64,000 nucleotides of DNA from positions 1 to 64,000 of the forward strand of contig NZ_FOCP01000017.1 of the NCBI RefSeq assembly GCF_900110145.1. Direction: 5' to 3'. This document shows positions 18,831-28,401 of the stretch, piece by piece. Made by a program: the position numbers and the translations under genes. The stretch's first letter is position 1. Every line of letters begins with the position of its first letter. The notes beneath the pieces are model-generated. The model was given only the letters and a program-made list of their open reading frames with translations, did no database searches and had not been told where the DNA came from. The DNA comes from Nitrosomonas marina (GTDB taxonomy: Bacteria > Pseudomonadota > Gammaproteobacteria > Burkholderiales > Nitrosomonadaceae).

Positions 18831-21740
18831 CTATTGCCAATTGCCCATGAGGATAAACGGCGCCCAGAAGTAAGGGTGCTCAAACTGTGACTCCACGATT
18901 TCATCTGCAGGAAGCGATATGCCCCTGAGGCGCGCCTTGCGGCTTGTTTCATCCATAATCACATTGCCCTGGATAAACAGCCGTTGTGTTTGTCGGATGG
19001 CCTCGGCTTTTGAAATGCTTTTTTGCTCCCTGAGGGTGTAAAACTGCGCCATGAATACCGCTGTGCTCTGGTCTGCCACGGGCCAGAGTGTGGCAAGCAC
19101 CGCATGCGCACCTTTTCTTTGTATCAGCGTGCCAAGTCCTTCCAGTTCTTTGCCATCCTGTTCTGGATCGTCCAGTTCTCCTAACGCGGTTTCGCATGCC
19201 GACAGCGTAACAAGGTCTTTACCTGCCATCTGGTAGTCACCCTGCAGTAAATCCTGCAGACTGATATGGGTGCCTTTGCCAGCCAGTAAGAATGAGCTTA
19301 TTGGAGAACCTGGCGTGAACTTGAAATGTGTTGCAAGATGGATTACCTGGTAAGCATCTCTTTGTTTTAATACCTGTATCAGCTGGTCCGGAGTAAATTC
19401 CTGATTCAGGTAGGCACTGCCGGGCAATATGCCAGTTTCGTCTGCGATTTTTTCCTTTACGATTACATTTATCTCATCCTCGACGGCGGGTAAATCACTG
19501 AAAACGGGATCCAGAGATTCCGAGACGCCGAAACCGGCGATCGACCAGTGATCTCTGGGTTTGTCCAGTAGCAGATAACTCTGTGCCGCAGCGTTGTACA
19601 TTGTTATTGCGTATTGCTCGGTCAGATATCGCTCGCCGTCGAATAAAGCGGAAAATGGCAAGTAACGCAGGGAACGGGCAGGGTAAATCAGTAGTGTTTC
19701 AGGCTGGAGCAGATCCAAATCAGCCTGTATCGGTTCAATTAGTAGCTTAAATAATTTTTCAGCAAATATTAAAGGGTCGTTTCGCCTTGAAAGTGCTTCT
19801 CTGAATGCATGAATTAAATGATTCAGTTCACGGCGGTTAATCGGTTGCTCGTATAATGTTGGCGAAAATGACAAGTTGGCATCAACCAGCAGAATTCTCA
19901 GTTTCTCATCGGTATACAGATAATAAACCAGAACTGTATTTTCAAATTTACTTAGTAAATACTGAGTCTGATTGATCTCATCAAGGTCCCTGGCATAGAA
20001 TTCCTTCAAATGGCGTTCCTCTTCGAATACTTGCTCAAGTTCGTTCAAGAATTCCAGATAGATTGTCCGGGCTTCCTTAAGTGTTGCATTCAGTTCATTG
20101 AGACGCTGTGTTTCCATTTGTGTCAATATCTGCCCGGATTCTTTTTTCTTGTTCAATTGCGTGTAGGTTTTGCGCTGTTCGATTAAACCGGACGTAAGTT
20201 GATGATAGCGAGCGGCATAATCACTTTCTGTTCTGGTGTAGGTGGCTTTGGTCGAGTTTCCTTCGAGTGTGCCCTGGCGTTGAATGAAATCAAAATATTC
20301 CTCCTCCTTGAGCATTGCCAGGACTTGCTGTGCTTCTGGAAAACGGCCCTGATCAATCAATAAATTTGCCAAATTCTCATAAATGACACGTTTATCCTCA
20401 AGAAAACTTTTTTGCAGATGCTTGTTGAGTTCCAGGTTCTCTGCACGCAGGGACTGGATATGGTTGACTGCAAGCTTGCCAAAGAAAACAGCCAGATCCG
20501 GATGATTCAAATACTTGTGAATATCGCTCAATTTACCGTAGATACGCCAGAGTAAACCGGCCTCGCTCAGTTCGGCCTGAATCAGCAGGGCGTGCTTCAA
20601 ATATTCTAATGCATCGTTGTAACGGTCAAGATCAGTATAAGTCAGTCCAATGTTGTAATAAGTGGCACTTTGTCCTGATATGTCATTGATTTGTTGTTTG
20701 ATATTTAGTGATTTAAAAAAACTGTCCAGTGCCTTTTCGTATTTGCCTTCAGATTTCAAGATAACAGCCAGATTGTTCCAGGCGCGTGCTTCGCCATCAC
20801 GATCACCAAGCGCCTGCTTTATTTCAATTGACTGAATAAAATTTTTTTTTGCTTTTTTAAATTTTCCCAGACGCCAGTAGATTTCAGCAATATTGTTCAG
20901 GTGGTTTGCTTCATACGCTTTTGTGCGTGTTTTCCGAGAAATTTTTAACGCGCGTTTGCAAAACAATAAAGCCTGTTCATACTCGTTCAAATCTCTGTAA
21001 ATACGGCACAGGTTTCCCAGAACATTTCCCTGACCTGCCAGATCTTCTGTTTTTTGCCTGAGCTGTAAGGATTGCTCGTAAAATTCGAGTCCCTCAACAT
21101 ATTGTCCGCGGCGCTGCGACAGTTCTCCCAGATTGTTAAGAGCTTTTGCCTGCAGCAGGAGGTCTTCGGCCCGAGTGGCCAGTGTCAATGCTGTTTGATA
21201 ATAGTTTTCGGCACGGTTAAATTCACCCTGGTTTTTGTATATTGCACCCAGATTTCGGGTGCTGTCGCTTTCTAGTACCAGATTACCGATTTGCTGTGCA
21301 AGAATCCGGGCCAGCTCTGAGTGGTGTTTTGCGGCAGAATAATTTCCCGCTTGCAGGTACGCGCGACCCAGGGTGACATGAGTTTCTGCTTTGAGTCCTT
21401 GATCGGAATAAGCCTCGGCAATTTCTAGTGCCTGTCTGGCCAGATCAATGGCGAACTCATGATTTCCCAGGTTTTCATGGGCATTGGCAAGACCTGCCAG
21501 AAAAGCCCCGGACCATGAAGACATAGATTCATTCTGGTTTGTTTTACTGAGCCCTTGATCCCAATAACGCTGTGCAAGTCCGAGATTACCGAGCTTGTAT
21601 GCGTCCATACCGAGTTGATAGAGTGTGGGTACAGGCATGTCTGAAATGCGAAGCATGGGCGCAGCGCAACTACAGATCAACATCGTAAAAATGATACATA
21701 AGGAACGGCCGGGAGGTATCAGCAGTTTGCCAAAAAGCAT
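18831..21740 (-). CDS. Second TPR-CHAT protease lipoprotein
   Basis: 969 residues. The leader ends in LICSCAAP, a probable lipobox, so this is again predicted to be outside the cytoplasm. About ten TPR units (roughly 45-420) follow, with strongly regular spacing (GNLVLESDSTRNLGAIYKNQ and similar 40-residue units), a coiled coil (about 480-600) and a CHAT domain. His805 in HLATHF and Cys849 in SACETALG form the expected catalytic dyad, and the protein ends HPYFWAPFILMGNWQ, much like the end of the 10740-13538 protein. The two proteins are diverged paralogues. Compared with its paralogue it has an acidic insert just after the Cys (LDDPEQDGKELEG). Between this gene and the injection-system operon lies one plus-strand gene. 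Confidence 0.88.
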   Translation of the reverse strand: MLFGKLLIPPGRSLCIIFTMLICSCAAPMLRISDMPVPTLYQLGMDAYKLGNLGLAQRYWDQGLSKTNQNESMSSWSGAFLAGLANAHENLGNHEFAIDLARQALEIAEAYSDQGLKAETHVTLGRAYLQAGNYSAAKHHSELARILAQQIGNLVLESDSTRNLGAIYKNQGEFNRAENYYQTALTLATRAEDLLLQAKALNNLGELSQRRGQYVEGLEFYEQSLQLRQKTEDLAGQGNVLGNLCRIYRDLNEYEQALLFCKRALKISRKTRTKAYEANHLNNIAEIYWRLGKFKKAKKNFIQSIEIKQALGDRDGEARAWNNLAVILKSEGKYEKALDSFFKSLNIKQQINDISGQSATYYNIGLTYTDLDRYNDALEYLKHALLIQAELSEAGLLWRIYGKLSDIHKYLNHPDLAVFFGKLAVNHIQSLRAENLELNKHLQKSFLEDKRVIYENLANLLIDQGRFPEAQQVLAMLKEEEYFDFIQRQGTLEGNSTKATYTRTESDYAARYHQLTSGLIEQRKTYTQLNKKKESGQILTQMETQRLNELNATLKEARTIYLEFLNELEQVFEEERHLKEFYARDLDEINQTQYLLSKFENTVLVYYLYTDEKLRILLVDANLSFSPTLYEQPINRRELNHLIHAFREALSRRNDPLIFAEKLFKLLIEPIQADLDLLQPETLLIYPARSLRYLPFSALFDGERYLTEQYAITMYNAAAQSYLLLDKPRDHWSIAGFGVSESLDPVFSDLPAVEDEINVIVKEKIADETGILPGSAYLNQEFTPDQLIQVLKQRDAYQVIHLATHFKFTPGSPISSFLLAGKGTHISLQDLLQGDYQMAGKDLVTLSACETALGELDDPEQDGKELEGLGTLIQRKGAHAVLATLWPVADQSTAVFMAQFYTLREQKSISKAEAIRQTQRLFIQGNVIMDETSRKARLRGISLPADEIVESQFEHPYFWAPFILMGNWQ

Positions 21741-21960
21741 TTTTAACTCACTAAAAAGAGTGCTGGGCCGTAACTGTGACGAAGTAGCGTCAACTGTGAC
21801 AGTTCGAATAATTTACATGTTATGCTATTGTCATCAGTGTGCACGTTGCGTTTCCAGCGACCATATTGATATTGAAATTGTGCATAAAATTTGCACGGGA
21901 GCGTGCGAACAAATGATCGTAGCAATTCGTTCTTTTGTGATTGAATAAAGGAGTATACCG

Positions 21961-22656
21961 TTGTTTGATAAACTGAGAATTCCTTTTTTTTGTGCGTCAG
22001 TTGTTTGTCTGGTCATTGTTTTTGCGGTTGAACTGGGTACGCAGTTTTTTTTAAATGCAGACAAAGACAGTCTGGCAACGCCAGGACTGGGAATTCTGTA
22101 TCTGGCCTGGCTGGACTGGCTGTTGCTGTTTACCATATTACTGATGGGTACAGCACTAATCGTACCGGACAGAATTCACGGCCGTATCCAGGGTATCATT
22201 ACTTTTATTGTCGCTCTGCTGACATTGCTAGGCGCCATTGTTGCGATATTCTCTGCATTTGGATTGTTAATGCTTATGGTTTCGCTATTGCTGGCGGTAC
22301 CATTCGGTACGGCAATTTATTTCGCCGAATTTGCAGATTTCAAAGTGGGTGCAGCGGCAGCTACGCTGACATTCATCATGATTTTTAAAGTCGCCTTTGT
22401 GATTTTTCTGGTAATGGCGCATCAGCGTTTTCTGCAAAACAGAGGATTGGTATTGTTGATCGCCACTTCTTTGGTGGCGACGATTTTACTTGGGTTTCTG
22501 CATGGAATAGCGCCACCGTTCTTGGCCTATATTACCGATGACATCGGAGCGTTGATCATTGCTATTCTGGCTGCCATTTGGGCGTTGTTCTTTCTTATCG
22601 GATCAATTCCTGCCGTTATTAAGGCGTTGCGGATTGACAGGGCATTGAAGCAATAA
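21961..22656 (+). CDS. Polytopic membrane protein, unknown
   Basis: 231 residues, almost entirely hydrophobic, with six or seven transmembrane helices separated by short loops. It begins at a TTG (21961) with AAGGAG about eight bases upstream; no ATG gives a comparable frame. The sequence has no transporter motif I recognise. It is transcribed opposite to both flanking gene groups, sitting between the second TPR-CHAT gene and the end of the injection-system operon, and converges on the latter. Whether it belongs functionally to either cannot be decided from position alone. Confidence 0.6.
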   Translation: MFDKLRIPFFCASVVCLVIVFAVELGTQFFLNADKDSLATPGLGILYLAWLDWLLLFTILLMGTALIVPDRIHGRIQGIITFIVALLTLLGAIVAIFSAFGLLMLMVSLLLAVPFGTAIYFAEFADFKVGAAAATLTFIMIFKVAFVIFLVMAHQRFLQNRGLVLLIATSLVATILLGFLHGIAPPFLAYITDDIGALIIAILAAIWALFFLIGSIPAVIKALRIDRALKQ

Positions 22657-22697
22657 TTTCAAAGGGCCCAAGAACAATACTCGCGCACAATTAAAAA

Positions 22698-23246
22698 TTA
22701 CTCAAATTCAATGTTGACTTTCCGCTGATCGGTGCAGTTTTTGCATTCGATAAAAATCGTTGCCACAGTTTTGCCTTGCATATCTGCATTCCCCAAAATG
22801 ACAAAATTAATCGTGTCGTCACCGGATTCATCTGAAGGCCATGAAAATGGTTCCTGTTTATCACCATCTGTCGGCAAAAAAGTAATTCTCAATCTAGCGC
22901 TGCGTTTATCAGGCCTGAGGGACAGCTTCTTAAATGATGCGTCAAAACCGGGTACTGTGATTTCGCATTCGGGCGTTTGTTCGCTCAGCTGAAATCCTGT
23001 CTTGGAATGCGTACAATTGATGTCTACATCATCAGGCTGGAGCGAAGCGGCGAATGGTGCAAGTAGTTTGTCAATTACATTTACCCAGCTGTCTTTTTTG
23101 TAATCTGACGCGATTTCATGCTGTTGCTCCTTGCTTTCGCCGGATACGCCATGGTTCGGTTTTTCGACCAGATTTAGACTTAAACCGACAAAAAAGATCG
23201 CCATCAGCAGGAATAAGCAGATGATGACGATCTTTGTTGTACTCAT
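22698..23246 (-). CDS. Single-pass envelope protein at end of CIS operon
   Basis: 182 residues: an N-terminal transmembrane helix (IVIICLFLLMAIFFVGLSL), a polar linker, and a C-terminal domain of about 130 residues rich in short beta strands with four Cys residues (two near 80-95, two in ECKNC) that could form disulfides in the periplasm. No family recognised. It starts 15 nt after the stop of the PASTA protein gene and is probably the last gene of the injection-system operon. The shared single-pass topology with its upstream neighbour suggests the two act together in the envelope; this is an inference. Confidence 0.6.
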   Translation of the reverse strand: MSTTKIVIICLFLLMAIFFVGLSLNLVEKPNHGVSGESKEQQHEIASDYKKDSWVNVIDKLLAPFAASLQPDDVDINCTHSKTGFQLSEQTPECEITVPGFDASFKKLSLRPDKRSARLRITFLPTDGDKQEPFSWPSDESGDDTINFVILGNADMQGKTVATIFIECKNCTDQRKVNIEFE

Positions 23247-23261
23247 GGCGAATCGAAAGCG

Positions 23262-24488
23262 TTATTGTTCTGTATCCGACTCTTCATCCAGTTCCTCCTC
23301 CGGCGCAAGCTGACGCGCAATACGCGCATTGTGCTTGATCCCGGAGCTGATAACTGCTTTCAGGAACGCCGGATGTGCAGTTACTACCTGTTTCTTGGTC
23401 GAAACAACAAGCTCGATTTCGGTTTTTTCAGGTACTTTTCCGCTGCGGGGCGTTTGGTCAATAATTGTTCCTTCCGCCAGTTCAGATTTGAATTGTGTGC
23501 TGATATCGCCTAATGCAAGTTTTGCCGATTGCAGCCGTATTAACGCATCCTGAAGCGGCATATTTCTGACATTCGGCACATCTATCCCGGTATCGGCGAT
23601 CGTGAGCGTGACACGGGTTTCTCTTGCACTGACTTCTGCATCTGGATCTGGCGATTGTCCCAGAATGGTTCCGGCAGGTTTCGATGCGTCAAACTTTGGT
23701 TCGGTGATGATATTCCGCTGGTTGAAGCCTTTACTTGTCAGGCGTTCTTTTGCTCCTTGCAAGGTCATGTCTCTGATATCAGGCATGACGGTAACCGAAT
23801 CTGCCAGAATCAATGTTACAGTGGTATTGTGCGCATCAACTTTCTCGGTTGCCTCAGGTGTCTGATCCAGCACTGTTCCGGCTGCTCTGGAAGCATCAAA
23901 CCGTAATTCTGTTTCTATATCGGTAAATTCCAGATCTTCCAGCAGGGATTTAGCCTCTTCGAAAGGTTTTCCTGACACGTTCGGCATGATCACTGATAGA
24001 CTGTCTTTTTGCTCAGTTGACGTTTCGTCGTCCGGTCCGCTGAAGATATAATAACCGACGGCCAGCGAAGCGATCACCAAAATACCTGCCAGCAGCCAGA
24101 CAAGCCACATTTTGGATTTGGGTTCTGGCTCATCGTGCACTTCTTCCCGCGCTGGAACATTGATCGCAATGGTTTCGCTTTCTGTATAATCCTCATCAGA
24201 ATTCTCAATGTTATACACCAGCAGGCGCAGTTTATAGCTGCCTTCCGCTGCATCGCCCGCATTGATTTGAACTGAAAAATGGTCGGTGGCGTCAATTTCG
24301 AGCTTTTTCTCGGGTTTGTCCACGATACTGAACCACGATTCATTTGCGGGTTCCTCGGTAATTATTTTGGCGCCGACTCTTAACTGAGCAGCGCTGACAT
24401 TATTTACGTTAAACTGAATGCTCGCCTGACCGTTTTCATCGCAGGTCACTGTATCCGAAGACTGGGTAATTTCGACTATTTTGACCAT
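23262..24488 (-). CDS. Membrane-anchored PASTA-repeat protein in CIS operon
   Basis: 408 residues. An N-terminal beta-sandwich-like domain (about 1-115; [29 protein letters not shown]) precedes one transmembrane helix (about 128-150) flanked by KSK on the N-terminal side, so the N-domain should be cytoplasmic. Three PASTA repeats follow (about 168-370; [48 protein letters not shown], each ending near a T-x-x-G-T-x-x-x-Q-x-P block). PASTA domains bind peptidoglycan stem peptides or muropeptides in kinases and penicillin-binding proteins. No kinase or transpeptidase domain is present. Located 15 nt after the tail protein I gene, it could fix the particle to the cell wall. That role is inferred. 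Confidence 0.8.
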   Translation of the reverse strand: MVKIVEITQSSDTVTCDENGQASIQFNVNNVSAAQLRVGAKIITEEPANESWFSIVDKPEKKLEIDATDHFSVQINAGDAAEGSYKLRLLVYNIENSDEDYTESETIAINVPAREEVHDEPEPKSKMWLVWLLAGILVIASLAVGYYIFSGPDDETSTEQKDSLSVIMPNVSGKPFEEAKSLLEDLEFTDIETELRFDASRAAGTVLDQTPEATEKVDAHNTTVTLILADSVTVMPDIRDMTLQGAKERLTSKGFNQRNIITEPKFDASKPAGTILGQSPDPDAEVSARETRVTLTIADTGIDVPNVRNMPLQDALIRLQSAKLALGDISTQFKSELAEGTIIDQTPRSGKVPEKTEIELVVSTKKQVVTAHPAFLKAVISSGIKHNARIARQLAPEEELDEESDTEQ

Positions 24489-24502
24489 GTATGCTTCTCC
24501 TT

Positions 24503-25048
24503 TTAATGAGGGCTAAACTCCAAATAATGCGTCACGTATACCGGTTTCTCTTGTTCGATGATTCTTTCGATCATTACTTGATATTTTTGCGCGGCTTTGG
24601 GAGCAGATATTTTTATGTGAAACGGTATCACATCATTATTTTCCTGCAAAACATTTTCGTCAATAATAAAGCCCTGTATGCCTGTGGCGGTTTCAAGAAA
24701 TAATTGCAGACCGGCAGCCGTTCCTCGTAATTTCGATAATCGGGTCGCCGCCACAATCAGTTCGCGCAGGCGCCCGCTATCAAGCTGCCGTAGCAACTCT
24801 TTGTCGGTGGCGGCTGAGCTAGGTGTTGAAGTAAAAAAACGGTCTAAATCTACCCAGCTTGCCAGAAATGGCAAAAAATTATCCGGAGTAGCGTAAGGAT
24901 CAAAATAAACAGGCAACTGCTGAAGAATCAATTCAGCCGGTTCTGACAAACCCTCCACCGCCTGTAACAGTCCATAAAGCGGCGAGCCGGGCTGGTCGGT
25001 TCTTTGAAATATTTCCGGCAACAACTGCTTGAATTCCTGATGCTTCAT
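24503..25048 (-). CDS. CIS baseplate / phage tail protein I family
   Basis: 181 residues from the ATG at 25048, which lies immediately after the stop of the baseplate J gene. [57 protein letters not shown] is the typical opening of the phage P2 gpI-like/Afp12-like tail proteins, and [18 protein letters not shown] is the other family signature. These proteins join the baseplate J wedge and often link to fibres. A longer frame exists to 25258 but overlaps the J coding region by more than 200 nt and is rejected. No fibre gene follows, unlike in phages and most injection systems. Confidence 0.85.
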   Translation of the reverse strand: MKHQEFKQLLPEIFQRTDQPGSPLYGLLQAVEGLSEPAELILQQLPVYFDPYATPDNFLPFLASWVDLDRFFTSTPSSAATDKELLRQLDSGRLRELIVAATRLSKLRGTAAGLQLFLETATGIQGFIIDENVLQENNDVIPFHIKISAPKAAQKYQVMIERIIEQEKPVYVTHYLEFSPH

Positions 25049-25049
25049 T

Positions 25050-27638
25050 TTAGTTGCTGATCTCGATTTCGTGCGTGCCTGAATAAAACAGCCAATTCGG
25101 CGGTATTCGCACTTCGTCACTGAATTCATGCTGGGAGCATTTGGCATAATGCAGGCCGCTGTCCAGGCTGCGGTATACGCCCAGTAAGCTGCCGGCCATA
25201 ATGACATTGGAACTGACTGCGCCAGCCACTGTGTCGATTGTTTCCAGTTTGCCAACATCTCTTAAAGGCAGACCGCATTCGGAAGCGCTTAGTGTTTCCC
25301 ACTCGGGATTGTGCAAGTCGGAATTCAGTCTCAGCACACCCAATCGGTACGAGGCAGCCAATACAATTGCTCCCTGGAAGGCCAGCGATCTGCATCCGCC
25401 GGCCGTCCAGTTTCTTGAATATGCCTTCCAGCCTTCGGGGTTGACGGCAGACTCTGAAAAAGCCCAGCGAAAACAGCCCTTTCCCTGATCAGAGCCCGGC
25501 GCGGCGATGCCAGCCCAAAGGTACCGGTGAGGACCTTTGTGTTGCACTGAAAGCACTTCGATCAATTCTCCTGCAAGGCCGATATTCTGAAAACTACCCG
25601 ATTTCCCGCCTTCAGATGATAAATAAACACCTTTGTTTTCATAACCGGCCGCTGCGACAAAGGTACGTCCTCCGAGTGCCGATGAAACGGTGACGGCGCG
25701 AAAACCATGTTCCGGAAGTTTTGCATCAACAAGAATCTGCACAGGGACAGCCTTTTTTTGCAGACTTAATTCATAAAGCCCTTTTTCGCTTGCCAGTATA
25801 AGATATGGAAATCCATCCCGATCCACCCATGCGATATCGTCGATATTAAACTGAAATTGTTGCGCGGCTATCCAGGTCTGTCCGCAATCTCTGGAAATCT
25901 TCACAGATGAAATGTGCGAGGATACTCTTGTCGTAACGGCAAGCAGGCCGGCGTGACGGATACTGTGGCATGACTCGATTGGAAAAGATTGAATTCGTTC
26001 AACCGCCTCACCTTCAAATCGCGCGATCAATTCCCAGCCGAAACCATCGTTTATAGATCTGAATACACGCTCGTCGCACCCGCTGTACCATGCATGCGGC
26101 TGAAAAGCGTCAGCGCAGATATCGACAATTCTTGTATCAGGCACGTCGTCAATAATCATCTGCATCGTATCAACTGACAGTACTGCTGGTTCAGATCCAA
26201 TAATCTTGTAGACATCCCATGCTTTCAAGCTCTGACCAAAAGGCCAGGGTGCTTTGGTGCTGGTCGGTAGTTTAACCGGGCAAATACTGCTATAAAGTTC
26301 GTTCAAAACTCTTTGCCTGACCTGGGCAGCCTGTTCTTCGCGGTGAATTGTTATTTTTGCCTTGATACTGACTTTTTTGTAATTCATCCAATTGACGATG
26401 CAGTGTGTTCCGAGTGGTTTTCTGCTATTCAATACAGTCTGGATTTGCTTTCGTACCGTTTCTATGTGATGGGACTGCAGATTGTCGGCAGTAATCGAAT
26501 GTAATTGACCAGCACCAACATTAATTTCAGGAACTAGCGTGACTTCAACCGTTCCTGGTGTGGCATGTGCCCAAAGCTGTGCCTGGGTGAAAGCTCTTGC
26601 CCGATTTACCGCGCCGGAGCACTGAGTGGCGATAAGTTCGAAATCTCTGGCAGTGACTGCACGGCTTAGAGAATGGAGTTCCTGGGGTCCTCTGGTCAAA
26701 GCATTTTGTAGCGATTCCTGATCGCGCCCGCCTGTCGCTGGCTCTGGATTTGTGACCGACACGCCGGTTACGGGATCTTTTAACACTGTAAGTAGGTTCT
26801 CGGAAACATTACCTGCTGATCCGCCGCCGTATCGATACCAGACGCGGATTTCTTGCCCGGCGGGTGGGATTGCGGCCAATGCCTCAGGTGCTGATTTCAT
26901 TAGCCCGGAGTCATCCTTACGATGCACGGCCGGTGAGAAAGAAATCGTGCCGGCTTGCCGATCGGCGAGATAAACGTAGGGATTGTTGCTGCAATCCGAG
27001 AAGTTTTCAACTTCTGTCCAGATTCGATAGGTTTTATCCAAATGTCTGACAGCAGCGGCATGCCCTTCGAACGTATCAGCCGTAGTTTCAACACCAACAA
27101 TCAAATCCAGTTTGTCGGATGTCGGGGAGATGATCGGTGCGTGTTTGACGGCCAGCGTGAGACCGGGCAGACCAGTACCTGCACCCAGGAGCTCGGCATC
27201 AACCTGGTTGCAATGATAAGCCCGGGCCTGGGCAGTTGTCTCACCGGCCGGTATTGTAACCGCTTCCGTCAGGGTAAATACCGGCGCATCTGCGCCGGAA
27301 GGACTGTTTGCTGTCGTAACGCGTGTTTTGAGGGGAATTTCCACGGCCTGTGGTTGTGGTTTGCTGAGAGAAAAAACGAGTGTGACCTGTGCTGCGGAAG
27401 GTGGCGTTAGTCTGACGCCGATCAGTTTCAGGAATTCGATATAGGCTTTTTCCGGAATCCTGTTCAGGCGGAAAAGCGTTGTCTCGGTGAGAAAAGCAAA
27501 TGCTTCAAGCAACACAATGCCAGGATCACCGGGTGAAAGATCATTCCATTCGGGGCAATGCTGTCTGATTCTGAGTTTGGCAGCTTCAACCAGATCCTTG
27601 AATGTTCGATCATCTAGGTTAGGTGATTGCATTGGCAT
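25050..27638 (-). CDS. Baseplate J-like wedge protein fused to a BNR/beta-propeller domain
   Basis: 862 residues. Residues 1 to about 490 are a baseplate J/gp47/Afp11-like protein: LSPGDPGIVLLEAFAFLTETTLFRLNRIPEKAYIEFLKLIGV is a family hallmark at the N-terminus, and RAVTARDFELIATQ lies mid-domain. From about 505 to 850 the sequence changes to repeated beta blades with Asp-box-like motifs: SINDGFGW, SRDCGQTW, SSEGGKSG and SLDSGLHY. That points to a six- or seven-bladed propeller of the sialidase/BNR kind, without an obvious catalytic arginine triad. A propeller at the baseplate might recognise glycans or replace a fibre. Its ATG overlaps the stop of the gp25-like gene. Confidence 0.85.
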   Translation of the reverse strand: MPMQSPNLDDRTFKDLVEAAKLRIRQHCPEWNDLSPGDPGIVLLEAFAFLTETTLFRLNRIPEKAYIEFLKLIGVRLTPPSAAQVTLVFSLSKPQPQAVEIPLKTRVTTANSPSGADAPVFTLTEAVTIPAGETTAQARAYHCNQVDAELLGAGTGLPGLTLAVKHAPIISPTSDKLDLIVGVETTADTFEGHAAAVRHLDKTYRIWTEVENFSDCSNNPYVYLADRQAGTISFSPAVHRKDDSGLMKSAPEALAAIPPAGQEIRVWYRYGGGSAGNVSENLLTVLKDPVTGVSVTNPEPATGGRDQESLQNALTRGPQELHSLSRAVTARDFELIATQCSGAVNRARAFTQAQLWAHATPGTVEVTLVPEINVGAGQLHSITADNLQSHHIETVRKQIQTVLNSRKPLGTHCIVNWMNYKKVSIKAKITIHREEQAAQVRQRVLNELYSSICPVKLPTSTKAPWPFGQSLKAWDVYKIIGSEPAVLSVDTMQMIIDDVPDTRIVDICADAFQPHAWYSGCDERVFRSINDGFGWELIARFEGEAVERIQSFPIESCHSIRHAGLLAVTTRVSSHISSVKISRDCGQTWIAAQQFQFNIDDIAWVDRDGFPYLILASEKGLYELSLQKKAVPVQILVDAKLPEHGFRAVTVSSALGGRTFVAAAGYENKGVYLSSEGGKSGSFQNIGLAGELIEVLSVQHKGPHRYLWAGIAAPGSDQGKGCFRWAFSESAVNPEGWKAYSRNWTAGGCRSLAFQGAIVLAASYRLGVLRLNSDLHNPEWETLSASECGLPLRDVGKLETIDTVAGAVSSNVIMAGSLLGVYRSLDSGLHYAKCSQHEFSDEVRIPPNWLFYSGTHEIEISN

Positions 27639-28063
27639 CAGATTTCGGCTCCCATAAGGTGGTAAGCAATGGTTAATTGCTCCGGCTGATTGAGTTTCCG
27701 TATGCGATATTCGAGAGTGATTTCCATCAAGCTGGGTTCATCAGCGTTGGCATTCGCGTCTATATGAATGATATCAATACGTGGCTCCCATTGTTCGAGC
27801 GCCGTTCTGACATAATGAATAGCCAGGCCATGTGTGGTTGCATCGTTTGGCATAAAAGCCAGCTGGTGCAGATTGCACCCGTACTCGGGGCGCATCACTC
27901 TTTCGCCTGGTATGGTGGACATCAACAACAGGATGGATTGGCGAATGGCAGTACGGCCACTGGTCATGGAAATTTTCCCGCTTGGTTCGATATAAAGACC
28001 CGTGCCCTGAATTCCGATATCGGGGTGGTTAAATCGCCAGGCGGTAGTTAGTCTGTTAGCCAT
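27638..28063 (-). CDS. gp25/GPW-like baseplate wedge protein
   Basis: 141 residues from the ATG at 28063, which shares its A with the TGA of the upstream gene. The run SILLLMSTIPGERVMRPEYGCNLHQLAF is the conserved core of the T4 gp25/GPW/Afp9 family. These small wedge proteins bind the baseplate J protein and start sheath polymerisation. The N-terminal part (GLYIEPSGKISMTSG) is also typical. A longer reading frame starting at 28228 overlaps the preceding gene by 165 nt with no ribosome binding site and was not chosen. Tightly coupled on both sides. Confidence 0.9.
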   Translation of the reverse strand: MANRLTTAWRFNHPDIGIQGTGLYIEPSGKISMTSGRTAIRQSILLLMSTIPGERVMRPEYGCNLHQLAFMPNDATTHGLAIHYVRTALEQWEPRIDIIHIDANANADEPSLMEITLEYRIRKLNQPEQLTIAYHLMGAEI

Positions 28064-28401
28064 CAGATCTCCGAAACAAGCATTTGCCCGGCGCTGCGAA
28101 CTTTGTAAGTAACGGTTCCCGGTGGTGTGCCGTCTGTTAAACCGGTCACATTCGATAAGCAAACTCTGTGCCCGTTGATTCGTAGCAATGAAGAGTAACC
28201 ACGGGTTACTTTCAGCGTCATCGTGCATGGTTTTATCGATGGACCGGTATTGGGACAGCCGGTAATTGTTTTGTTCTCCGGATCCCGGGCGACTAAAACG
28301 CGCCTGCCTTTGATTCTGACAAAATTCTGCGTTGCAATGTTTGATACAATGCCCAATTCGTGTGCGCAGACCAATACCGCATTTTCAGTCAACCAGCGCA
28401 T
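28063..28401 (-). CDS. PAAR-like spike-tip protein (Afp10-like position)
   Basis: 112 residues, beginning MRWLTENAVLVCAHELGIV. It lacks the classic Pro-Ala-Ala-Arg motifs but has the small beta-rich composition, four Cys and the location of the tip protein between spike and gp25 in extracellular injection systems. GLTDGTPPGTVTYKV near the C-terminus is a pattern I associate with this conserved family. It would cap the VgrG-like trimer and pierce the target or carry an effector. Start codon overlaps the stop of the spike gene (28401). The assignment is from position and remembered family resemblance. Confidence 0.7.
   Translation of the reverse strand: MRWLTENAVLVCAHELGIVSNIATQNFVRIKGRRVLVARDPENKTITGCPNTGPSIKPCTMTLKVTRGYSSLLRINGHRVCLSNVTGLTDGTPPGTVTYKVRSAGQMLVSEI

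Noticed and set aside
24503..25258. Longer start for tail protein I
   Set aside because: The extra 70 residues come from an out-of-frame reading of the baseplate J gene; the ATG at 25048 directly follows its stop and begins the family sequence.
27638..28228. Longer start for the gp25-like protein
   Set aside because: It would overlap the tip protein gene by 165 nt, and the extra residues do not resemble the family.
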